Source of the DNA: Colius striatus
Taxonomy: Eukaryota > Chordata > Aves > Coliiformes > Coliidae
DNA length: 64,000 bases
Assembly: GCF_028858725.1 (NCBI RefSeq)
Contig: NC_084765.1
Span: 10,743,501 to 10,807,500, forward strand
Direction: 5' to 3'
Below are positions 12,601 to 22,300 of this stretch, in pieces. Position numbers and translations under genes: made by a program. The first letter of the stretch is position 1, and each line of letters begins with the position of its first letter. The notes under the pieces were generated by a model. That model was not told the DNA's origin and made no database searches. It saw only the letters and a program-made list of their open reading frames with translations.

Positions 12601-13022
12601 CTCTTATCTGAATGGACAGCTCTTCTTGAAAGAAATTAGCAGACTGATTTTTCTTTGACAAAGTATTTGTCTTTGGAGGAAAGATCATGCACCATACACT
12701 ATGAAATTTCTCAAATGGAAGAGCTTAGTGTAATACATTTTCATATGATTAATATATAACAATTTTCTTTTGATTTTACAGCAGACTTGAAGTCATCATT
12801 AATTATTTGCATATACTCTACCCCAAACTGTGTAAACACTGGAATGTGATACTACTTGTAGTGGCTGCAATAATCATTTTTGCTGTGGTGTGGGGAATCT
12901 ACCATTCGTACAACTCCTGTGATGAAAAATCAGAAGGACCTGAAGGGAAGGCCAGCTGTTCTGCTGCCCGTCAATATTCCTGGTGGAACTCAGGATTTCG
13001 ACATGAGCAACCCACTGAATAA
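555..13022 (+). CDS. IRAG1: IRAG1 (MRVI1), 3' part: nine C-terminal coding exons
   Basis: Inositol 1,4,5-trisphosphate receptor associated protein 1 sits on the endoplasmic reticulum. In smooth muscle and platelets it holds cGMP kinase I-beta to the IP3 receptor and, when phosphorylated, damps calcium release. Coding exons: 555-663, 3022-3153, 3839-3980, 4619-4668, 6293-6400, 7581-7648, 10397-10516, 11379-11510 and 12782-13022 (stop TAA 13020-13022). All introns are GT-AG and all phases close, giving 366 residues without a stop. In order these encode a charged coiled-coil helix, the segment [20 protein letters not shown], a second helix, a Ser/Arg-rich kinase-site segment, an acidic stretch and a hydrophobic C-terminal anchor. 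The match to human IRAG1 from memory is near-continuous. The amino-terminal exons, roughly 500 residues in human, lie to the left of the window. The related IRAG2 (LRMP) is less likely given the kinase sites and the neighbours. Confidence 0.96.
664..3021 (+). other. IRAG1 intron with a CR1 fragment
   Basis: GT-AG intron of 2.36 kb. It carries a CR1 3' fragment at about 1893-2190 and short T- and A-tracts (1221-1231, 1509-1519). Nothing else is recognisable. Confidence 0.75.
1893..2190 (+). mobile_element. CR1 LINE fragment, 3' end, sense
   Basis: About 300 bases match the CR1 3' region from memory. Landmarks are AGAACAAGAGGAAACAGCC, TTTCTTTACTGGAAGGGTTG, CAGGCATTGGAATGGCCTGC and GACTTGATGATCTTACAGG. 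It ends in the GATTCTATGAT terminal repeat usual for CR1. It is 5'-truncated and moderately diverged. Confidence 0.88.
3022..3153 (+). CDS. IRAG1: IRAG1 coding exon, conserved coiled-coil core
   Basis: Forty-four codons in phase 0 at both ends encode the most conserved part of the IRAG family, beginning [19 protein letters not shown] and ending GAVRQ. The exon could also be read as starting at a second AG further in, but the first AG keeps the residues aligned with human SSASLWHH. Confidence 0.93.
3154..3838 (+). other. IRAG1 intron
   Basis: A 685-base GT-AG intron. A short stretch near 3450-3490 is faintly CR1-like, but too weak to call. Nothing else is seen. Confidence 0.7.
3839..3980 (+). 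CDS. IRAG1: IRAG1 coding exon, second coiled-coil segment
   Basis: It begins [20 protein letters not shown] and ends at the first base of a Glu codon, which is completed at 4619. The donor GTAAAAAAAA is weak after position +4, but the phase and the human match decide it. Confidence 0.93.
3981..4618 (+). other. IRAG1 intron
   Basis: A 638-base AT-rich GT-AG intron in which I recognise no element. Confidence 0.7.
4619..4668 (+). CDS. IRAG1: IRAG1 small exon with first cGMP-kinase site
   Basis: A 50-base exon encoding [16 protein letters not shown] after the split Glu. The second Ser of RSMS corresponds to human Ser683, which I recall as a cGMP kinase target. It lies 13 residues before the Ser of RRRVS in the next exon, the same spacing as human 683 and 696. 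Confidence 0.92.
4669..6292 (+). other. IRAG1 intron with short ATT repeat
   Basis: A 1.6 kb GT-AG intron. It holds a short (ATT)n-like run at about 5321-5339. The sequence TTTGTGATTCTGTGATAG near 5005-5022 resembles a CR1 tail, but has no CR1 body beside it. Confidence 0.65.
6293..6400 (+). CDS. IRAG1: IRAG1 exon with RRRVS kinase site
   Basis: Thirty-six codons beginning [24 protein letters not shown] is an ideal basophilic (PKG/PKA) site and matches the human Ser696 that is needed for NO/cGMP inhibition of calcium release. The rest is a Pro/Ser-rich linker. Confidence 0.94.
6401..7580 (+). other. IRAG1 intron with a CR1 tail
   Basis: A 1.18 kb GT-AG intron holding a 43-base CR1 tail at 7058-7100 and AT-rich sequence otherwise. 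Confidence 0.7.
7058..7100 (-). mobile_element. CR1 LINE tail, antisense
   Basis: TCATAGAATCATAGAATGGT followed by AGGGATTGGAAGGGACCTTT is the reverse complement of the CR1 3' end. Only about 43 bases are left before the match stops. Confidence 0.85.
7581..7648 (+). CDS. IRAG1: IRAG1 small linker exon
   Basis: A 68-base exon encoding a Ser/Asn-rich linker that ends in LPALLE plus two bases of an Asn codon completed at 10397. Human IRAG1 has ALPALLENGKTNGDPDCEA across the same junction. Confidence 0.9.
7649..10396 (+). other. Largest IRAG1 intron in the window
   Basis: A 2.75 kb GT-AG intron with no coding exon and no transposon that I can recognise. Notable points are two forkhead-type TGTAAACA boxes 13 bases apart (8788-8808) and a (TAC)n-like run at about 9028-9050. 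Confidence 0.7.
10397..10516 (+). CDS. IRAG1: IRAG1 exon, linker to acidic helix
   Basis: It encodes [13 protein letters not shown], then [19 protein letters not shown] and two bases of a Gly codon. The alignment with human GDPDCEA and AYSKG is colinear. Confidence 0.92.
10517..11378 (+). other. IRAG1 intron
   Basis: An 862-base AT-rich GT-AG intron in which nothing is recognised. Confidence 0.7.
11379..11510 (+). CDS. IRAG1: IRAG1 exon, Lys-rich helix and acidic stretch
   Basis: It encodes [18 protein letters not shown] followed by a Glu/His-rich acidic run up to DLKN and the split Ser. The acidic part is low-complexity and differs in detail from human, as expected for this linker before the membrane anchor. 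Confidence 0.92.
11511..12781 (+). other. IRAG1 intron
   Basis: A 1.27 kb GT-AG intron before the last exon, with only a T-tract near 12239-12248. I see no element. Confidence 0.7.
12782..13022 (+). CDS. IRAG1: IRAG1 last coding exon, C-terminal membrane anchor
   Basis: It encodes a short amphipathic helix (YPKLCKHW), a hydrophobic span of about 19 residues ([19 protein letters not shown]), then SYNSC and a short tail ending HEQPTE before TAA. A single span this close to the C terminus fits a tail-type anchor in the endoplasmic reticulum membrane, with the coiled coil in the cytosol. Confidence 0.95.
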
Positions 13023-15173
13023 TAAAGGATCAACCATGTAGTTGTGGTACCTGAGCAAGTATGCATATTAGACCACTGTTAAAGGTAGAGCTTTGTCTTC
13101 CTTATGGCTGTTAAATGTGATCTGTTGGACAAGTGAGTTACTCCACACCGTCAGGTTTGGGGATGCATTGTGAACATGCCTTGCTGAAATGACAATCTGA
13201 TAAATAATCCTCTGTACTCTTATTGGGAATGAATGATAGAAATGAAATAATATTGAATCGTGATTAAGATGTGGAAGTAATCAGCAACCAGTGAGACATT
13301 TAAAAGAATTGTTTGCACAGGACATTGACATTTCTGCTATGATTTTGAAGAAAACTGTAAAACCTGCATTTGCAGTTAGAGTTTTACTTAGCATTTCCTG
13401 AGTTTATTGGTGATTGTTGAAGTACTAATGGCTTTTAAGTCCTTTGGCTTTTAGGACTTTAGGACTTAAGTCCTTTAGGCTTTTTTCCTTATTCATGATT
13501 ATTGGGTAGAAATAGAAGATCTTCCGTGGAAGGTTAGAATTGTATTATCAGACCAAATGCCTTGCTGATAAAGTAATCTTATAAGAGAAATTATCTGTAT
13601 GATTATTTAAATGGAATAGTAAGTACATGCATAAATGTTTTTATGATATACTTCAGGAATGGAACCACCACTTCTTTTTATAAATGGAGTATACAACAAA
13701 ACCTAAAATGGGGTCAAAGTGGCACACTTGATATCACCAAATACATCTGGGGACTTCTGATACATCAAAGGAACATGCTTTGCAACAAGTTTGTGTCTGC
13801 TGCTCAGAGTCAATACTGATTATAGCAAAAAGTAGTTGCTGTTTGGATGATTAGGTTTGTTGCCCAAGCTCAAAATACAGCAGTCTTGGACGTGGGAAGG
13901 AATCATTCGATTGTTTATTTATCTATATAAAAAAAACAGTCTTCAAACCTCTGTATACAGGTGATCACACTAAAGGGACTCTGCCCTGCTGATACTAGTG
14001 GAAATAGATATCCTTTGGGATCTGCTCTTGGGACAGAGTTCTGCGTACAGCCAAAACCCTACCAGTGACTAGATGAATCAGAACATGAAAGCAGAGAAGA
14101 CTTGAAAGAAGTATACTGCATGTTTTTAGTAGTTCATTTTCAGAATCTGATGCCAAGTATATAACTTTTCTGAAATGCTTTCAAAACTAAGATATCAGGT
14201 TGTGATAGATTAATCTTTTGTCCAGACTGTTCAACAGTTCTGCCTATTTGGGAGTTGTGAGTTCTTACAGGAGAATGTGAAAGTCTGAAATTTTTAGACA
14301 AGGAATTTCAAAGTTGTGAAGCCATTATCTGTAAAAATCACATCACCTGGGGCTGAGACCAAAATGCACATCACTGAAAGTATACCACGAGTACCTGCTG
14401 AACATCACTTCTGATTGAAGATGGGCTATATGCTTGAATCTAACTGCAACATCAAAATTAGTGTTACACTTGATTGCACCCATGTCTTGCACTCTTCTGG
14501 CATTTTCTGACTGACTAACAGGTCTGTTTACCAACTAAAGGAAAAGTATGTTATGAAGTACTGTAATTTCAGTTCAGATGCAGTTAGTATTGTCTTGTTT
14601 TCTTTTGGTATAAACACTGAACCTCAAGCTGTCAAAGAAAACATGTTTCTAACTCAGTCAGCAATTTAAATCACGTATCTGGCACTAGTAACAAATATCC
14701 TGCTGGTGAACAACTGTTTGTTACATCTTTAGCCACACGTTTCTTAAGAGATAGTTATATGGAGAAAGAAAGGAAGAAAAAAAAAAAAAGAAAAAAAGTC
14801 CCAACAGAGCACTATCACTTTTTTTTTCGGAGGGGAAGGAAACGTAAAAGCAGTTGGGAGGTTTGGTTTTTATTTTAAAATATATATTGTTGAAGACTAG
14901 TGTGCTTAAGGAAGTTCAAAAAGGATAATGGGAAAGTGTCATTTGGTCTAAAATTGTAATTGGTAAAAGAATAAGGCAGAAGAAGGTTTCTTGCAGATTA
15001 CTTGGTATCTGTTTGCTTCAGTTAGAATATCTGACTATGAAGAACTACTGTGACATTTCATGTACTTTTAGTATTTGAAGAAACTCGTTGGTTGCTCTTT
15101 GAATACTTCTTTATTCAAGTCAATATTTTTAACTTAATATTCCTTACAAATAGCATTGATAACTTAATAAGGC

Positions 15174-15179
15174 AATAAA
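15174..15179 (+). terminator. IRAG1: Alternative IRAG1 poly(A) signal
   Basis: AATAAA inside the 3' UTR, about 1 kb before the likely main site. No strong GT-rich element follows it directly, so it is probably minor. Confidence 0.3.
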
Positions 15180-16169
15180 AATTGAAGGTAAAGAGATCTG
15201 AAGGTTCAGAATCCTCTGTGCCAAAAATATATAGCACATATTTGATTATGTGATTGTGGAAGTATTGGGCTGCACTGAGGAAAAATAATTAACAGTGCCC
15301 ATAATGGAATGAATTTGCTCATATTTATACCTGCACTGATGTGGACTTAACACCTTCTTTTAAGTACGTGTAGAAATGTATTGATATCAATAGAATTCTT
15401 GAACTGATCAATATTAATCATGTGCTAAGTGTTTTTTGACCAGTGAATGAATGATGTCTCCATCCTCTCTTGAAATTCAGCACACTGGCTTCTAGTGGAT
15501 TTAGTGCACAAGGGTGAATTTCAGTAAGCAGCTGTACTGATTTGGACTGAACTGCTTGCATGTCTAATGCCAATATAATTCAGACACAAAATTATTAATT
15601 TTACTGGGGAACAGATTGAAAGAGATGAAAGATTTTAAAGGGGATGAAAAGATGAAGGTAAAGTTTATTTTCAAACAAAAGTGTTGTCCTTTTTATAACT
15701 ACTTTGAGCAAACTGTCCACTAAAAATAATGAACCACAGTGACTAACAGCACACTAAATATTTTTGCTTATTTTTTCAGTTAGTTAATGAAGACATCTTT
15801 TTTAACAAGAAAATAGACTGAGGTCAAAAACTGTTCTAAATGTAATGCTATCATTGGATATTAGTTTACTTTATCTGGAAAAAAAACCCCTCTAAACTTT
15901 TCTGTGTTTGAAGATTACATCAGATAACAAGAAAGAGATCTATTATTTATGCTATTAACACTGAAATAGTTTTCTTGAGGTGCAATATTTCTTTTTCTGC
16001 TTTAACAAGACACAGTTATTGTTTTTCCTGCACAGCACAGATGTTTCTAGTAAAAGGAATTTTAAAAAGGGCACTATTTTTGTGTATCATATTTAAATTT
16101 GTAATATTGTAAGATTTTGCACAAGTGTGCTGGTATTGTACTGTATAGTATCATATACTTGAGTTGTGA

Positions 16170-16175
16170 AATAAA
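16170..16175 (+). terminator. IRAG1: Probable main IRAG1 poly(A) signal
   Basis: AATAAA followed within 40 bases by TG-rich and T-rich sequence (GTGTTTCTG, GGTTTGTTTTTT), a normal downstream element. No good alternative occurs in the next kilobase. Confidence 0.6.
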
Positions 16176-16199
16176 AGTATGCTTTCAAAGCCCTTAGTG

Positions 16200-18960
16200 T
16201 TTCTGCCTTAAAGGTTTGTTTTTTACGTGTGCTCTGTCTGCATATTCATGGCTATGTTCTTTCTGATAAAATACATACTGCCTTGTCCATACTGCATAAT
16301 GTAGTGCCATGTTACACACACCAAAGATCTTGTTCTTTCAGTTCTTCAGGAAAATTATGTGGAAGAAGCAGGTGAACTCAATAGAGAAAGTGTTTGTAAA
16401 CAGTGTCATGTCTGTCATACCCTAGAAACAAGATGAAAGAGGAAACTGAAATATCCTGGAGAGACTTTAACTCCTGCTTCAGAGGGAGACTGAGGAGTTT
16501 GAACAAGGAAAGCCACAAGAGAAATCTGTAACCAAACAAAGCTGAGTGAAAGATTAAGATTCTTTACTTGGTTTGTGTGCTTGCAGGATTGGGAAGCCTG
16601 GGCTCTGTGGAGGGCTGTGCTGCCAAGACCAGCAGGAAGGAGGCAATACTCAATTTCCACAGAGTACAGAAATGTTAACTTTGGGAATCTCTGATGGTCT
16701 GTGTCAGGGAGAAAAACTTTGGGACAGCGACAACCTTGAAATGAATTACTCTTACCAGGAAAATACCCTGATATTTGTATTTTACACATAAACTTTTATT
16801 TTCACTTGTTTCCTTTCATGTTGTTCAGGCTTCAAAGTCTCTTTAGAAATTATTGTAAAGAACAGTTAAGTCTGTTTTCCCATATCAGAAGTTTTCTGTT
16901 TAGCAATCTTCATCAAGATTTTAAAACATGCTATCATGAGATGCTGAGAATTTTCCAAATAAGTCACTATAAATATTTAGGTTAAATGCTAATTAAACAT
17001 TCAGTATAAGGCTGGGGTTTTTGACCACACAAATTATGATGAAGACCCACAAACAGGTTAAAAACCTTTTGTTCTGTTACAGTCCAGGTAAATCATCTTC
17101 TACACAGTTTTGGAACAGCTGAAATACAAAAAAGAAGAAACTGACAAAGGAAAAAAAAAGGTTATTTCAGTTTCACTTCATGATTCCAAAATTCTTTTCT
17201 CCCTTTTCTAATTTGTAGTTTGATCCTACAAAACCACGTGAAGGAGCTTGTATTTTTGTTTGGCAACCAGTGTAATGCACAAAGTGTTAAAACTTGAAAG
17301 GACAATTAGCATGCAATTTGTAAAAGTCAGAAACCCAGCTTTTGATTAGTTTTCATGGTAGGAAGTAGCAGTTCATAGTGAGCATGGAGATGGTAAGAAT
17401 CTGTTTTATGTTTACAGTCATAGTCTACTAGTCCATGAGAGGTACACGATAACTCCTAGTTTCTTCTCGTCGATTGTAAACGCAAGTGAATCCACTTAGA
17501 ACTTGCTTCCGTGAGATTGCCATATTTCAGATTGCCATCACTTTGTAGAGGCAAGTAAGTACAACTCAGTAAAGGAGTGAATAGAAATTGGAGCAAGAAA
17601 CTTATCTTAAGATCTCAAGGAATTTTACTAACATTCAGTTCCAAGCCATAGTCCAAACATAACCCCATTTTCATTTGTTTAATGCTAATGGAGACAGCAG
17701 TTCATTAACTCACAGCATTCTCCACTCAGCCCTGCAGCTGCCTGTCTACTTTACAGTATAACCCATAACCATGTTATATGTTGCTATAAGAGATTGGTCC
17801 TGTGCCCAGATAAAAGTTAATACTGTCTTAATATATTAAGTGGGAACTTTCTATAACGCAAACCACAGTTCAAAGAGGTAGCAACTGTTACATGTCTGTT
17901 TACAGGACCTTGAAAACAGCCTGAGGATATAGGACATCTAAAAGTGTACTGAATTACAAACTGAACACGATGTAACAATATCATCCTCTTGCAAAAATAA
18001 AAGTCTCACACCATTCTGAACTGTGTAAACAGTGAGGATTTATAAACCTTTAGGGAAAGAAATTTATTAATCAGTACTTGCCAATGCCAAGACCTTGACT
18101 AGAGAGAAAGTGAGCAAACTGGATTTTCTTACATGAAAGAAAATTTGGAGCAGAAACATAACTCTAAATACACAAGACTGTTGTTAAATGTAAGGGAATA
18201 GACTATTTTCATACTCCTTTCAAATAGGGAAAAAAAGTGATAGGTTTACACCATAGTATGGTTAAGTTAGTTTAGACTAGGGGAATACCTTTTCACAGTA
18301 AAGGACAGTGAAGTCCTGGAATAGAGCATTTAAGAACATGTTAGGAATTTGTCACTGGAAGTCTTTAAGAACAGGTTAGACAAACATCTGTCAGGAATAA
18401 CATAAATACAGCTGACTTTGACAGTAAAAGTAAGTAGCTGATCTCTTGAACTCCATTCCTGCTCTCTGTTGGAATCTCTGGGGGAAAAAAACTTGCTTTG
18501 CAAAGACTTCCTGAAGGTTTTCTGAGTTATAGCTGTGAGGATCATCTGTGTTTTGAACCAGTCTATTGGAATAATTCTTTGTTGGAGCTTCACAAAAGGC
18601 AGCAGTGAAGGCACCAGCTTACACCTCTCCCTAGAGTCTCACAGGCAATCCCATTTACGGCAGTGTATCTCCAAGTCGGTTCAAAACTAGGTATCACAAT
18701 ATCTCTGTGTTACGGTACCTATATTTGCATTGGAACTCTAAGACAAAGGAAAGTAAAAGTACTATATCAAGATAAATACGATAGTGAGGAATGGATGCCC
18801 TTCCAGTTCCAAAAGAAAGTTCCTGTCTGGTGTGCTGTGGTACAATACAGAATACATTTTATATACCAGATGAACAGACAACAGGAGTAATGAGCTGTTA
18901 ATCGGTAAAACAGGAAAAAACAGCAAAAGAAAAGCTTCTTTCAAAGTGTTTACTGATCGA
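16200..18960. other. Intergenic IRAG1-LYVE1
   Basis: No gene is recognised. It contains an old CR1 relic at about 18280-18470 and A/T-rich unique sequence. An antisense reading frame of 124 codons at 16415-16789 has no family resemblance that I can see. Confidence 0.65.
18280..18470 (+). mobile_element. Old, diverged CR1 LINE fragment
   Basis: The phrases GGAAGTCTTTAAGAACAGG and TTAGACAAACATCTGTCAGG are typical of an old amniote CR1 3' region rather than the young bird subfamilies. The flanks are heavily diverged, so the ends are approximate. Confidence 0.65.
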
Positions 18961-19264
18961 GCAATCTCCACTCTTATCTCCCTTCCTCAGCTGTGTTTTC
19001 TGAGTCAGCAGTAGTTAAATTTTCCAGCAAGTCCTACATGAAAGAAAGTGTAAAGGGTGATTAGGGATTTCCAGTCAGTGACCTCATTTTCGAGTGGGAC
19101 AGACAACACATTTGCCTTGTTGCTTTCTATGAAGCAGTGCTGTGACAGCTGAAGTTACTTTCAAGAAGTCATCTCAAAGGTGGTCTGGCAGTATCCAAAT
19201 CTTAACTTTTCTTAGCACAGGAGACAAATCACCTTGAATTTCTTAATTTTCCAAGTTGGTGACA
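18960..19264 (+). promoter_or_regulatory. LYVE1: Presumed LYVE1 promoter / 5' UTR with Maf-type site
   Basis: This is the 300 bases before the LYVE1 start codon. There is no CpG island and no clear TATA box. TTCTGAGTCAGCA at 18998-19010 matches the palindromic Maf element TGCTGAGTCAGCA at 12 of 13 positions, and a nuclear-receptor-like half site TGACCTCA lies near 19079. The transcription start is not visible, so the split between promoter and 5' UTR is unknown. Confidence 0.45.
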
Positions 19265-19346
19265 ATGGCAACTTATTTTGGAGTTACCTTAGAAGTGTTT
19301 TTCATCTGGCTTATGACGTTCATGGCTCAACACTACTTTATAACAG
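19265..19346 (+). CDS. LYVE1: LYVE1 exon 1: start codon and signal peptide
   Basis: It encodes MATYFGVTLEVFFIWLMTF and the end of the signal peptide, then the first base of a Gly codon. The ATG has A at -3 and G at +4. The donor GTATGT at 19347 is strong. Confidence 0.9.
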
Positions 19347-22300
19347 GTATGTACTATTCCACTTTTTAAAGTTTCCTAGTTTAACAGTAAAGTGCTTAAA
19401 AAAGGTAGCCGGATTTGCAAACAAATGCAGGGTGAAGGGAGCATGTGTAAATGCGTTTCTAGCATAGGAAATGACAGGTTTTATGAATACAGTGCAATGG
19501 AAACTACCCTAGCATATAAGGAGAACTTGCATTGTTAGTCTCATTTAATTACTGTCTAAATGCCATAGCATTACTGTCTAAATGCTATAGATCTGCTTGT
19601 TTTAAGGATCTGGTATTGCATTTGGGATTGATGGCTTCAATGGCTTGATTTGCAACACTGAAGGAAATGTGTGGCAGGGATCTCACAGTTCATCTCCAGG
19701 GTAGTCATACCTGTCTCCAGTTAATACAGCACAAAAGTTCTTATTTTGTATAAACTCTGTTTGAAAAATTTAACACAGTGAATTGCCAACATCAACTTCA
19801 TCACATAGTGTTTGGGTAACTCTCTTCCCTCAAACAGAATTATCTGAACCTATTTTTTCGATCAGTCATATAATACACTTTTCTTCTATATGTTAATAAA
19901 ATTTGAATGTCTTTTTCAAATTCCTTAATCAACTTGACACAATCTATTCTAACTGCAGTAGCTATTAGGATACCCAATGTGCACCATAAGTTTCCAGATG
20001 TTTCACTGCGATTTGCAAGGAGTAAATGCTTGTTTTACCTGTGTAAAAGATTATATACCATTGTTGCAGATAATTGATTTTCTTATCTATTGAAAGGCTT
20101 TTGAACAAAACATGGACTGAGTGAATTAGATGTTGATGTTCTATTGAAATTCCACAGGACCTGACTACCTAATGGCAGTAATCTTCTCCAGCAATGCTAA
20201 CCATTGAATACTTTTCACTGGGGAAATTGAGAGTTTGAGTCCTAAGACTATTCCTTCCAGCTATTAGGAACACCCCTTAGAATCCTCTCCATGCCTCCCT
20301 TTGGGTTACCTACTTGTGCATCCCATGCTCATTGAGCTCAGGGCTGATCTCCCATTGTGTCTTTAAGCTGTGATGTAGCATGCCCTGTCCCCTCCTGTAA
20401 TGACTTAGTGACTGGGCTCCACAGATGGACTCTGGACTTAGTTTGTAGATAGACTTGCTTCCAGGATGGTCTTCAGGCATATGTTAGAGGTGGCATCATC
20501 TCTGCTGTTCCCAAATGGACTTTCAGAATGAATCCTGAATCTGACTCATTTTTTTGCTCTCTCTGGGGCTGACAGTGAAACCTGCCACTGTCACCACTAT
20601 GGTCTTGTTCAGGTGCTGTGGGACAGTGCCCTGGTCAGTGAGGGCACTGCCCTGGCTGTGCTGTGGTCACCCTCAGCTCCTGGCTCCTCTTTCTGTGTCC
20701 TCCCTCACAGCAGCAGCCAAAGGAAACTCTCTCTAATGAATCAGAGTGAAGGTTTGGCACAAATCAAGGAGACAGAAACAACAGCTTCACTAAAAAAGCA
20801 AGAAGAGAACTAATGTATGATAAAGCCAATACCCATAGCTTACAAAAATTGAATTTTCTTCTTGTCCTATGATAACTTTGTCTTGTTATAAGATTCTTGT
20901 GTCTATGTCTTCCCACCTTTCTCAGTAAAGCAGGTTTTTCACACCACACCCAAATACTGAGGAGAATGTCCCATTATTAAGAGATTAGATAAATAAAGCA
21001 AAACTTAAAAGTACAGCTATGTGCAGCTTGTGGACTAAAAAGTATAATATGTTTCTAAAGAATTAATCTGTCTCTTGTACAAACTCAAGCGTCTTTAGAA
21101 CAGAGTTCAGACGTGATTTAAGAAGTGATGAAGAAGCTACTGTTCTCTTTCAGGATTTCTTCCTCACACTGTAAAACCATCTTGAGTTTAGACTGAAGCT
21201 GATAACTTTTCCAAAACTTTTCTTTTACTTTACCATTTTGTTCTAAGTGGATTAGTGAATTCTAAGGTACAATTTTAGTCCATGTCCTACAGTCACTTAT
21301 CATTTAAGACTTAATTTTATGGTACTGAATTTTTATATTATGCTATGTGCCTATCATGCAATTCTCACATAAAAATATTTGTCCTGTAACTGAATAACTG
21401 AAAACTGTAATAGTTCATAAGTATCTATGGGACTTTCTAAGGTTTCAGGAATTTCCATTCAGTCAGCTGCTCACCTTTATTTGAAATTTGTAAAGTTGGT
21501 CATTGAGAAACTTTCATTCTCAACAGGACATTTTTTTTAAAGTTGTATTATAAAGATGGGGAAAAATTACTAATAAGCAACAAGACTAAGAGTGAAGTCT
21601 GATCATAAAACATAGTAAGGGGAGAAAGGAATCAGGCATAATTCCTCCTAAAGAAGGAGCAAGGTCTTAAAAACTAAGAGGAATTGTGGGATGTGCCTCA
21701 GCAGCTGAGGCAGGAAATCATAAATGATTCTCAACAGGACCATGAGAGTTGCCTGTTTGCAAAAGGAAATAAAGAAAAAACTTGACACTTGTACACCTAG
21801 AACAGAATAAATTAGACTATTTCAGTTGAAGGAGACCTACAATGATCATCTAGTATAACTGCCTGACCACTTCAGGGCTGGCCAATTTAAAGCATTGTTC
21901 AAATGCCTTTTAAACACTGACAGGCCTGGGGCATTGATCACCTCTCTAGGAAGCCTATTCCAGTATTTGACCTCTCTAACACAGAAGTACTTTGGCCAAA
22001 ATGAAGACACACAGGAGGAAATTCATGAAGACAGGTTGGCTGAAAGGAAGAAATTTGACCGTGTGAATCATCTTCACATTGGAACTACTTGGATAGACTT
22101 GAGTTCTTTCATGCCTACACACACCTTTTCAACGGGCAACAAGGTTTCCCTGCATTCTCATACAATATGTTTGAGTCTGTCTTATGTTCAAGTCAGAGCT
22201 GGATGCAGCCACAGTTTGTCTATGGGGACTGCTAAAAGTGTTCAGTGGCTCATCTGCCAAGTGACTCAGTCTACACCACACCAAGAAGTGTTAATGGGAA

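Larger units (their letters stand above)
13023..16195 (+). other. IRAG1: IRAG1 3' UTR
   Basis: This AT-rich untranslated tail of about 3.2 kb has no coding exon. A 14-base perfect palindrome lies at 13461-13474 and an A-rich tract at 14768-14797. The probable end is set by the AATAAA at 16170-16175, which is followed by TG/T-rich sequence. An inner AATAAA at 15174-15179 could give a shorter form. Confidence 0.7.

Noticed and set aside
16415-16789. 124-codon minus-strand frame between IRAG1 and LYVE1
   Set aside because: The composition looks random and no domain, signal or homologue is recognisable.
20624-20649. MicroRNA precursor
   Set aside because: The stem is about 9-14 pairs, too short for a typical precursor, so it is kept only as a hairpin.
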